Shown piece after piece: positions 53,992 to 64,000 of a stretch of DNA of 64,000 bases. A program made the translations under genes and the position numbers. The notes beneath the pieces are model-generated. The model searched no databases. It was not told the origin of the DNA and saw only the letters and a program-made list of their open reading frames with translations. This DNA comes from Neodontobutis hainanensis (lineage: Eukaryota; Chordata; Actinopteri; Gobiiformes; Odontobutidae): NCBI GenBank assembly GCA_024349245.1, contig JALDNG010000005.1, positions 21,155,001 to 21,219,000 of the forward strand, written 5' to 3'. How positions within the stretch are numbered: position 1 is the first letter of the stretch; each line of letters starts with the position of its first letter.

Positions 53992-54074
53992 GTTGTGTTG
54001 GAGGATCTCCAGCTCGTTCAGAAACCGCTCTGAGTCAAACTGAAGCATAGCCAGAGGGTGGTGCTGGGGGTGGA
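53992..54074 (-). CDS. candidate terminal coding exon of an unidentified gene
   Basis: On the minus strand, a strong acceptor (cttttgtccctccacccccag) is followed by 27 codons and TAA: HHPLAMLQFDSERFLNELEI, LQHNATLC. The peptide is amphipathic and protein-like. I cannot name the gene, and no upstream exon was found in the window. The next exon would lie at higher coordinates. Confidence 0.4.
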
Positions 54075-57000
54075 GGGACAAAAGAAAGGATGTAAGGAAG
54101 GAAAGAAGCTACATAAGCTTCATGAGTGCTGAATTTGAATGTATGCATTAATTACAGCCTGGCTCTGTTTACTGTTTTAAAACAAAATTAAATCTTACAA
54201 CTGAAATATTTGGATGTCAGTTCAAGAACATTTCCAGTAAGTTGATCAGTCACTGGCATTTATTTTATGAACACACTAATCTGAAGTCTCCTCCAGCATT
54301 TAAGATAGTGCTCATTTCTTTTAGTCACTTTTTATAACCAGTGGCATTTTTTATATCAAATAAAAAAAAAACCAATAGAAGCGCCGAAGAAAACACACTG
54401 GATGGAGATTAAGCTTTTTCTAATTAACAAATTTCTTCTAATGAATTGTCAAAAATATTCACACAACCTTCACAAACCACACAACAGATAACAGGCCTTT
54501 ATTTCTAACTAGTGGACTGAGCCCTTGCTGCTTAGGGCATGATTGTATAGCAGTGAAAAGCAGAGCAACCACACCAGAGCTCATTTCATCCAAACACCCC
54601 AACAATTGTAAAGTAGGGTAGGGTACAAGTCAGGTCAGTTTTGTTTAGGTGCCTGTGACGTCACACAAGTTGTGTTTCTATATGTGAAATGTTTGCAGTG
54701 CCATTAATTAGAATAAAGAGTAATGTTGAGTGGCTTGAGGTAATGAATAAACAAAAAAAACTGCCTTTGTACAGACCACAAATAAAATAGCATGAGCCCA
54801 AAATTTTAATGCTGGGATAAAAACAAATTATTTTCTGTTTAAATCAGTCAGCCACTTAAATCTGTAACTGCACCCCATTGAGTCACATATCTTGGTTAGT
54901 CACAGGTCTTGTTGTAACATCACCCTTTTCACCTGAACTCGAGGGAGTGGCTTTATCTGTAGACACGGGACTGGGCCAGATCATTTTCAATCCCAGTCTC
55001 AGAAAAACCTGAACCAGGGGATGGCGAGGGATTGTTATAGAGAATGAGTGCAATGATTTAAAGTAACCTTGGCATTTAGGGGAATGTACAAAGCATAGAC
55101 TGTAAGAAGACATAAAAAAACATTTTAGATTAATATTGATACACAATGAGGCAGACATCAGATCCCAAAGCATCTTTAAAACTATTCTTTAGCAAGAGAA
55201 CCAAAGTAGTGCGTCTGCAGCCCCCGCTCAGACTAACGCTGCAGTCATGTGCTCGTAGTATTAGTATATACTGGTTTACTCAGTAATCATCAAGTTATTC
55301 ATTTATAAAAATCAACAGTAATAGACCAACTTTGTGATTGAAAAAAACAACAATCTAAGAACAAATCATTCTTAACTCAATCTATGTCTAAAATTTTTGC
55401 AACATGAACAGAACAGAATAACTCTTCTAACTAACAACTCACCTTAGCCTTAAAAAAAATATTAATATAAATAAATTATAAATATGTGCTTTATTCAATA
55501 ACCCTTGACCTATTAATGACCAACACTGACTGGATTATTGCAGCTCTTTTATGCCTCAAAGCTCTCTTACCAGTTGAACTCTGAACTTGAATTTTTTGGA
55601 ATTAGAGACAAAACGACTTCACTTTGAAAACTCCAGAGTCCAGATGACTTTGCTTTAACCTTTTCTTCAAGATGACCTGGATAACTGAGAACCTTCACAG
55701 AGATGCTCTTAATGTTTTTCATCTGTTTGTGTGAGACTTGTCTGTCACTGTAGTGGGCTAGTTATTACAGATGGAGACCGCCCTCTAGTGGGTGTGAGCT
55801 TGTACTAAGGGCTGAACATAGGTGTGGCTAGCTGTTGACAAGGTGTGGTATCACCCATGATTCAAAGTCAACAGGAAAATTCAACTGCCTTAGGGTAGTT
55901 AGGGTAGTAGTGTAAAAGCCACCAAACGTAGGGCGCTTTGGACAATGTGAATCAACTGGTTTTTAACCAAGGCTGTGTTCGAATCAACACACTAATCACT
56001 ATGTGTAATCGCCAGTGGCCTTTTTTTGTGGCCAGCCTAAGGCACACTGCAAAAATCTTGCTCTCTAATCAGAATCTTGATATTCCACACCCGTGAGGTG
56101 GATGGATTATCTCAGCAAAGGAGAAGTGCTCACTAACACAGATTTGGACAGATTTGTGAACAATATTTAAGAGAAATAGGCTTTTTGTGTACATAGAAAA
56201 AGTCTTAGATCTTTGAGTTCAGCTCAGGGAAAATGGGGGCAAAAACAAAAGTGTTGCATTTAAGTTTTTGTTCAGTATACATACTAACCACTAGAGCTAA
56301 TGCATTGATTACAAACAAGTATTTAAATAATGGGAACAATACATGATATTCTTTTCCTGTTGTCATAAAATGATGGTTCAGTCCAGGAGACAGACTGTAA
56401 AGCAGAGAGCAGATAGAGGGATGTGTGAAGAGTTCTGTGGGCGTCGTGCCTCACTTCCTGTCTGGCCTCACCTCCTCTTCATCACCGCGCAGTAAACATG
56501 CTGCGGCCAATCACACTGAAGCGACACATCATACCAAGCTGCATTAAGATACAAATAATAATCTACCAAAAAAAAGGAGGTGTTGTTGTCAACAACTAAC
56601 TCAGACCAGAAAGAACAGAGACCAAGGCCAAACCCAAGACCAGACCTGGTCTGAGAACAGTCTCAAACTCAATCCAGTGCAACTGTTTGGTTAAAGGAGT
56701 AGGAAGGAGTTATGAAGATGAAATGTGATTTGACTACTTTAGTCTTCTGTGTTGGAGACCAAAAAACATTGCATTAAGTCCAGGTTTGAGATGAGGCAAA
56801 GACCTTAAAACACTGGAAAAGTCCTAATCTAACATAAGACATTTAGTTAGTTTTGAAGATGCAGAGTATGACCTGTCTGTTTTGTGAGTACCTATACGGC
56901 AGCTTCCAATGAGGAACTACCTCGTCAGGTCAAAATGGAGCAGCATAGGCAGTGGAACATCGACACAACATTGGGATTATATATATATATATATTTTTTT

Positions 57001-57485
57001 TATGCTATTTTTTTTGGCCTTTTGCCTTTCTTTATAGATTGACAGTATAGGTAGACATGACACCGGGCAAGAGAGAAAGGGATGATATTGGGAAAAACCG
57101 GGTCTCCAGATTTTCCAGTACTCTTTTGTTCTTAAATTTTTACCTACTACCTCAGAACATTTAAATCTCAGAGCACCTTCATAAATCAACAGAAGTGTAG
57201 GTCAACTTAAACCTATACAACTGTTTACAGACAATGCAGCTTTATTCTTATATAAAAACTATTTCAAATTCATTCTTATCCACAGCAGAAAAAAAACTCA
57301 CCTACAATTGTGATGCATTTTAAAAAGTCATACATAAACCAGGAATGATTTACAGGACTAAAAAAAAACTATTTATAAAGTATATTGTTAGGTATTTTTT
57401 ACATGTTGTATATTATATTTTATTATATATTTAATTATAATTATGTTATTATATAGTTAAATCTTTAATCAAAATTTCTTTGAGA
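54075..57485. other. 3.4 kb with no recognised gene
   Basis: AT-rich spacer. Short GC-richer patches at 55200-55260, 55770-55800 and 56440-56520 look like old repeat fragments. An AT run is at 56980-56997. Confidence 0.45.
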
Positions 57486-57499
57486 TCAACAATTTGAAG

Positions 57500-57882
57500 A
57501 ACGGGGTGCATGTGGCAGAGTAGTTAGCACTCCTGCCTCACAGCAAGAAGGTCGTGAGTTCAAAACGCAGCCGACTCAAATATTCTCGGCCGTTTCCGGT
57601 CTTTCTGCATGTCCTCTATGTGTTACCATGGTTTCTCTGGGTACTCCGGCTTCCTCCCACCATCCAAAGACATGCATGTACAGGTTAATCTGCAACTCTA
57701 AAGTGTCCCTAGTGACTGAATGTGAGAGTCTGTCTGTCTGTCTTTATATGTCAGCCCTGCGACTAACTGGCCACTGTCCAGGGTGTACCCCGCCTAAGGC
57801 CGAAAGCTGCTGGGATAGGCTCCAGTCACCCGTGACCCCTAACGGGACAAGCAGTAGAAAATTAATGAATGAATTTGAAGAG
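57500..57882 (+). repeat. tRNA-derived SINE of the second family, full length
   Basis: It starts gggtgcatgtggcagagtag, then ttagcactcctgcctcacag (A box region) and ggtcgtgagttcaaaac (B box region). The body has ggcttcctcccaccatccaa, agacatgcatgtacaggtta and gtccagggtgtaccccgcct, and it ends gctgggataggctccagtca with an aatgaatgaa tail. Confidence 0.8.
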
Positions 57883-57937
57883 AGCTTGTCTAGAGCCTCT
57901 AATGAACATCATAAAAGATATTTTTCTGCTTCTCCTT

Positions 57938-58825
57938 AGACCTTTTTTGGCCTGATAACATGCACACAAGTTGACACAAACAGGTTTGAATGGTTACTAA
58001 AGGTAACCATCCTCTCCTGTGATCTGTTTGCTTGTAATCAGTGTGTGAATAAAAGGTCAGTGAGTTTCTGGGCTCCTGACAGACCCTAGCATCTTTTGTC
58101 CAGTGCTGCACTGATGTTTCTGTATTCTGAGTCATGGGAAAAGCAAAATAATTGTCAAAGGATCTGCAGAAAAAGGTCATTAAACTGTATAAAACAGGAA
58201 AGGGATATAAAAAGATATCCAAGAAAATGAGAATTCCAATCAGCAGTTTTCAAACTCTAATTATGAAATGAAAAAGCTTTCAGCCACAACCACCAGGAAA
58301 ATTGTTCAGAATGCAAAGAAAACCCACAAATAACTTCAGCTGAAATACAGGACTCTTAAAAAGAAAGGTGGTGTGGCTGTTTCAAGATGCACAATAAGGA
58401 GGCACTTGAAGGCAGCTTTACCATCTGAGAAAATAAAGAGCCTCATCCACAACTACCACAAAATACTTCAAACTGTCATTGATGTTAAAGGTGGCAATAC
58501 AGAGTATTAAGAACTGAGGGTATGTAAACGTTTCTGTTGTCATCATCATTTAAATAGAGTAAACACAATTGTTTGGCAATAAATGGCTTCATACCACCAC
58601 TAACTATGGGTGAAAAAAGTTTTTTGTATTATCATTCATATTCTATTCCGGTTTCCCCTACCACTAAAGATATGTATAACAGTCCCCCCCAAACACACAT
58701 GGGGCCAGGACTCCCCTGCAAAAGAGATTTGTAATCTCAGTGGGACTATCCTGGTTAAATAAAGGTTAAAAAAATAAAAATATAAAAAAAATTACAAATT
58801 CTGCCAGGGTGTGTAAAGTTAAACT
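57938..58825 (+). mobile_element. internally deleted Tc1 element, copy E
   Basis: It begins within the left region (tggcctgataacatgcacac) and ends gggtgtgtaaagttaaactg before TA. A deletion joins the transposase N-terminal region directly to the C-terminal KAALPSEKIKSLIHNYHK-like region. A different repeat tail (cagtgggactatcctggtta) is inserted in the right inverted repeat at about 58650-58780. Confidence 0.75.
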
Positions 58826-59485
58826 GTATATAGGTTTATTCAGATGTCAAATCCAGCATAAAAGGAAAGATTACATGTTTCCTTTTTAGCCTGGAGTGAA
58901 CATTAGAAAATGTGGAACCCTCTTTGTTTTAACAGTATTTATTTATAAGCTTTTAGCTTGTTAGGCCACATGTAGGAGTTGGTGGATGGGACATTAGAAT
59001 TAGCACAGTCCCCTTGAAGGCTGAAGTTTGTTTCCCAAGACACAATTTAAATTTCATTTAAGGTTTAGTAAGTTTTTTATGGCAGGATCAGAGGAAATGG
59101 GTGTGTAAAAACAGTATGTTAAAGCTGCATTGTGTCAAATAATGTCTAAAAAAAAAAAAAGAAAAAGACAAGCACACAATTATGTTATTGTACACTCTTG
59201 TTAATTTTGGACATTAATGACCTATGTTTGGTGTTGAATTTCTCTAAAGAAGAGTATGGTGTTAAATTGTAATCAGCTCTTTTGCCGCAAGATGCCACAA
59301 GAAATACACTGCCCACCTTTGAATAGACACTTTTGTGTAAACAAGATATGGTCAATTAGTCAAGGTTAATTTATTGTCTTCAACATGTTAAGACATCACT
59401 AATTGAAAGAGTTCAGCCTCTGGGAAAAAGCTGTGTTTTAGCATTGTTGCTCTGGCTTTGAGGTTGCATGACCTTCTGTCTGAGG
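58826..59485. other. no recognised feature
   Basis: AT-rich spacer with an A-run at 59149-59160. No gene or named repeat was seen. Confidence 0.5.
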
Positions 59486-59489
59486 GAGG

Positions 59490-59670
59490 CTTACATTTAC
59501 ATTTAGTCATTTAGCAGACGCTTTTATCCAAAGCAACTTTTATTAAGCTTCCATTCACCAGTGTTACAGCCAGAACACCAAGCCGGAACACCCAAGGACA
59601 CAACAACAGCATGAACTGTGGAGAGAGCGGGAATCGTACCGCCAACCTTCTGGCTGCACCTCCCTAGTTG
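59490..59670 (-). repeat. L2 tail fused to a SINE fragment
   Basis: At 59491-59540 the text acatttacatttagtcattt plus agcagacgcttttatccaaa is the L2 3' terminus, also seen at 8930. It is followed by ccaaggacacaacaacagca and gagagcgggaatcg from the tRNA-SINE family, both in minus orientation. Confidence 0.65.
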
Positions 59671-60839
59671 ACATACTAGTAATCTCATACAGTCCGCTCC
59701 AAAAATCTGTGTCTCACTTTTGAAATGGCCTTCTGCACTTTTTTGTAGTTCACATAGAATGCACATTTAAACAAATGACACAACTTTCAACCACATTTTT
59801 CATCTGTGTTTGTCAGGAAGGAAGAAGGCTCCACTTGAGTACAGCTCATAAACTGTATTTTCAGCTGTGTTGTTTTAACTATATGTCACATTTAGATTAC
59901 TGTTGTGAGTCACAAAAATAAAGTTTGGGAGCGTAAAGGATGAGAAGGAATCATAAAAAAGGAATGGGGCGGTTATTGAGAGACACGCATGTATTTAAAA
60001 AACACCTCTAATTAGTTTTAAAATAACCTCCATACTTCAAGATAAACTGGTTCATAGCTATTTAGATGACACCCAGGAGTTGGCCGAGGTCCAGCCTGAG
60101 TGTAACAACTGAAACGGAACGATTCTGATACACAGCCAGATTTGAAGATCAATCACTTCAAACACTTTAGAGAACCACCCACAACATTTACAGACTGGAG
60201 AGCACCTTAAGTCATGTAACCTACACTGGAATGACAGTATGCAGGAGTGACTCGCGGAGCAGAACTATGCCATATACACAGGTAATATATTATTTATTTT
60301 CTATTTCAGCATGACAACCCAGTCAGACGACAGGATTTTATAACTGCTCACAAAAAACTAAAAGGGCTAATGCTTTTGGACATTAAAAGCTACAAAACAG
60401 TTTAAAACGAGAATTTGGAGTTTACTGTTGTCTTATAGCTTGTTTTTGGACAAGCTTCTACACCTGTTTCCAAAACTTTCAGACTCTGTTACCTCTGCCC
60501 CACTCCTTTCCTGCCTTTTAGAGTAAGAGGTAAGATGTTGTTTCTCTCAGTCAAATGTAGAGAATGTTAAGTGACTGGTTTATGGAAAGCGCCTGTCCCT
60601 TTGAGTTGCATGTGTCGACTATGTTCTCTGTCAGTCCTCCACCTTACCCTCTTTTTCATGTAACGCGTGTGTTGGATGTGCTGCATGTACAGATTCGACA
60701 GAAGGAGGCAGTTTCTATTGTGTGAGAAGGACGGCTCGTTACATGGGCTCTGTCCTTTTACTGGTTCTGAGAACACAGACACGCTCTTCCTTCTGTGTTG
60801 TAGTTGAGTCTAGTTTCCAAGTCCAGTGTTACAGCTTTA

Positions 60840-60990
60840 ACATCCCTGGAGGCAAGGTGGATTAAGTGTCTTGCCCAAGGACACAACGAGAGTATGAATT
60901 TTTCAGTGGCTTGTTTTTACTGTGGGGAGTGTAGGAATCGAACTGCCCACCTTCTGGTTGAAGGACGACCGCTCTACCACTGAGCCAAAA
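60840..60990 (-). repeat. tRNA-derived SINE, copy 4
   Basis: The minus strand opens ttggctcagtggtagagcgg, then agaaggtgggcagttcgatt, and ends ttaatccaccttgcctccag. A roughly 25-bp insertion sits near 60898-60925. Confidence 0.75.
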
Positions 60991-61369
60991 GTTTGAGGAG
61001 TTTTTATCATTCAAAGTAAGCTGTAGTCCACACCTCCAAACATATTATCTTAAAGAGACTCAAGGTGTGCTAAAACAATTCCAATTTGCTTTTTTGAGGT
61101 TATTAACTCAAGTTAAAGTTCTGTGATCCATCACCAAGCAGGTCAGAGGTTTGCGTCTACCCTAGGAGGTAGAAGAAAAATTGCTAAATACTACTGCATT
61201 AATAGACAGGTGTAATAATAATATGAGTGGTTAGGCATGTACCTACAGCTACAACCAGTGTGAGTGTGTACCTATGATCAATCAGTCTCCATACTTTTGG
61301 CGAAATAAGTATGTTTTGAGTCTGATTTTGAAAGCCTCAACATAGCCCATTCCATAAAAAGGGGGCTCT
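60991..61369. other. no recognised feature
   Basis: Spacer between the SINE and the LINE fragment; no coding recognised. Confidence 0.5.
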
Positions 61370-61722
61370 GGGCTTTCTGGTCTTAGTTATAAGTCTGGCA
61401 GCTGTATTTTGGACCATTTTGTCTTTGAGTACTTTTCCTCAGCAGTCCAGATAATAACGCATTGCAATAGTCCAGCAACTTTTTTAGCTATTCTTTAAGT
61501 GAAAAAAGCCCAGTTTAGTGACCTCACTAATGTGCTGCTGCAGAGATTGTGTGGGGTCAAAAATGACACCGAGGTTCCTCACAGTGTTGCCGTGCTCCAA
61601 CACACAGTTGTTGATTGAGACAGTAAGACTGTAGAACATGTGCTGATGAGCTCCGTTTTATCCGAGTTCAGATGGAGGAAGTTTTGAGACATCCATGTTT
61701 TAATTAAAACAAGGCAGGCCTC
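61370..61722 (-). mobile_element. CR1/L2-like LINE RT C-terminal fragment
   Basis: The minus strand, with frameshifts, reads WMSQNFLHLNSDKTELI, then NLGVIFDPTQSLQQHISEVT, LDYCNALLSGL and VQNTAARLITKTRKP-like text. This is the region after the RT active site. Confidence 0.7.
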
Positions 61723-61841
61723 CCCCAGAGAAAGAATAAATAACTTACATTATTTCAGTTTTATTTTATTATTTATTTATGTGTCACTCTTGATGCTTGT
61801 CACGTAATACGTTGCCGCTAAAATTAAACCCAAGCTAACAA

Positions 61842-62425
61842 AATGAGTAAAAAACAAACATCTTTGGAAAGTTTCTTCGCAAAGGGAAAAGACCCAGTGA
61901 GGAGACAGAAGAACTACATGGACAACTTCCAAGACAAAGTATCCTGCATTTAACAGTCAATACTAAGAGTCCTACTTGGCTAATCCTAATGGCTGCCAGT
62001 CCTAATGGCTGCCACGTCTCCACCACCAGTGTGTGACTGTTGAGTGAATGAATAATGGACTCTGTAAAGCGCTTTGAGAGCCTTGAAAATGCGCTATATA
62101 AAACTAATCCATTATTATTATTATTATTACTTAAAAAATGGATTTATAGCGACAGGTGATACTCGTGCGGCAAGCCCGCTCTGCACAATATGTGGCAGCT
62201 GGCTCACTAATGAGTCAATGAAGCCTACAAAACTGCCTTGCCACTTGGAAACCAAGCTCACTGCATTAAAAGAAATGTTTATTAATGTATTTAGAAAATA
62301 CTACAGTTTTTATGCTGCTTGTATCATTTTATTTTTATTTATCCACGACACCTTAAAGGCCAGTAAAAATTGTCTGACATTAAACCGGTCCATGCGCATA
62401 AAAGGTTGGGGACCGCTGGTGTAAC
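61842..62425 (+). mobile_element. hAT-like BED zinc finger relic with right terminus
   Basis: It begins MSKKQTSLESFFAKGKDPVR (a typical hAT/ZBED N-terminus). After an interrupting repeat at about 61940-62128 (agcgctttgagagccttgaa, then (ATT)n) it continues with a BED finger, CTICGSWLTNESMKPTKLPC, HLETK. At 62380-62422 the terminus aaaggttggggaccgctg matches the inverted end of fish hAT elements. The catalytic domain is missing. Confidence 0.7.
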
Positions 62426-62429
62426 ATAT

Positions 62430-64000
62430 AGAGAAAATAGCATGGGACCATGCACAGACCATTGTGACTCACCGAATTTCACTGGCGCCTTTCACTGGCG
62501 CCGTTGAGGAGAAGGATTTATTAGACAACTTAAAGCTGCTACATTATATAGTTCCACACCCGCACTATCATGACCAGCCACCAGTTTATAGAAATTAATC
62601 TGCTATACTGTTAACCACTACCCCTTACAGGGAGGGAGCCAAAGACAATTAATGAATGTATATATTTATTATATGAATAACTATCATGTATGTATGTAGT
62701 GCAAGTATGTGTCCGGGAAAACTCCTTCCTGCGTGATGTCAGCACCCTGAGATTAGCCTCTACAGTATGTTGGAAGCCCTGGGCCCCAGTAAACCATGGT
62801 CAGTGGTTGGTGTCTCAAGTCTAACATTGCAGAAAAATGGAGTTCCCTATCACCAAAGTACGATGCTCGCGCCAGTCCATTGATCAGTGCAGACAAGTGG
62901 ACTTGAAAGCACCGGAAAAAACAGTTTGTGGTCAGAGGGGGTGACCTCTGACTGCAAAGAGCAGACAACTAGAGGCTCGCATTGTCAGACCAGGACAAAT
63001 ATTGCACTCTCTGAAACAACTGCCAGAGCAGCTGAGCCGCTACTGGAGCTTTCACTAGCAGGACTGCTATTAGACCTGCACCGGAAACCCTGACACATCT
63101 AAAGTAACCAAACCCTGTCTATGCTGATCTAGCTGCTCTAACTCACAAACACGTCGCTCTAATAGAAACAACCTGCCTAGTAAAAACAAACAAGAGTGGC
63201 AATCCATTGCCACTAACAACAAAAACACAGACTTACTTAGCTAAGCTAGTGTCAAGCTAAGTCAAGCCAACTGTTGACAACTCACAATAAGAAATTCTTA
63301 CACACACACAACAGTACGAATCACAAGTTAAACGCAAAACTCTGGACACACAACAAAACTTACCAATAGTAAGAAAATAATAGTAACAAAGCCAACAATC
63401 GAGGGATGTTCAGCGCTAATTCATATGCTAAAAACTTGCTAGCATGTTAGCTCGCACAAACAGAAGTGCCCTGTTCACAAAACGACAGCAAATATAGTAC
63501 TGAACCTTTTCCAAAATATAACCAGTATAACAACAAATGAGGTGTGGTGCACAGTTAAAGTGTTGAAAATGTAAAAAAATTATAGAAACGTAACTTTAGG
63601 ACAACGCCAGGAGAGATACACTCGACTGATTGTTAGCATCACTGGGATGCAGCAGAACAGCTCCAAATCAGCTCACCAATAAACAAGCCAACACTCTGTT
63701 TTCTTGCTCATGTGTCCAGATGTGTGGTGCCAGCCCACATCAGCCGCTCCTTTCTGCTCCATACAGCCCGCAGCTGCTGCCCTGTGAGCATCAGGAGGGG
63801 CAGGACTGTCTTAAAACACAACCTCACTACCAGAGACAAACATGTGCACAGATGAAAATTTCAAAGCGGTCCTGGCTCATTTCATTTATTTTATTTTTTT
63901 CTTTATTTTGAAATATTTTGAGAGATAAGGTACTGGTTTGATGAGTTAGTATCTCAATTTGCATCTAGTCATATATAATGTTTGCTCTGTTGGTTTAAAA
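62430..64000. other. window end, no recognised gene
   Basis: The region around 62790-63100 is GC-richer and may be an old retroelement piece, but no block could be identified. 63100-63600 and 63640-64000 show nothing recognisable. Confidence 0.4.

Overview
The window is genomic DNA from a bony fish, almost certainly a teleost. Two vertebrate neuronal/signalling genes with canonical GT-AG introns are embedded in a dense mix of fish-type mobile elements: L2/CR1-like, Rex1-like and Nimb-like LINE pieces, tRNA-derived SINEs, several Tc1/mariner families, piggyBac- and hAT-like relics, MITEs and long AT/CA microsatellites. There is no prokaryotic or viral gene organisation.

Gene 1 (about 2.6-8.6 kb, + strand) is cass4, a CAS-family docking protein. 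Six coding exons were assembled by eye, all joined in phase 0, giving 773 codons: SH3 domain, YxxP substrate region, serine-rich helical bundle and C-terminal FAT-like domain. A very short 5' coding exon may be missing. Gene 2 (33.9-16.2 kb, - strand) is kcnq2, the Kv7.2 M-current potassium channel. Eighteen coding exons run from the MVQKSRNGG start through S1-S6, the GYGDK filter, calmodulin helices A/B, the C/D assembly helices and the ankyrin-G motif. A 48-bp phase-compatible candidate cassette exon lies between exons 13 and 14. Several kcnq2 exons carry single-base deletions, mostly at short homopolymers. Splice sites and flanking codons stay intact, so base-calling error is the favoured explanation, not pseudogenisation. 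The two genes are convergent (tail to tail) and both orthologues lie on human 20q13.

Region by region: 0-2.6 kb is the cass4 5' flank; 2.6-8.7 kb cass4; 8.9-16.2 kb intergenic with an L2 3' end, an inverted-repeat MITE and a broken Tc1 copy; 16.2-34 kb kcnq2. Its second intron (4.85 kb) holds a piggyBac-like relic, a complete-length Tc1 element and, 62 bp away, a near-intact DD37E mariner. From 34 to 64 kb the sequence is mostly repeats: a Rex1-like LINE, a 589-bp foldback element with 38-bp internal repeats and a 6-bp target duplication, a broken L2 with a microsatellite inside its ORF1 esterase region, a gypsy-type Gag fragment, more Tc1 copies, SINEs and a hAT BED-finger relic. Two isolated exon-like signals (a CpG-rich first exon near 49.8 kb, +; a terminal coding exon near 54.0 kb, -) may belong to further unidentified genes.

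All exon assignments were made by reading the sequence and recalling family proteins; no alignment was run.
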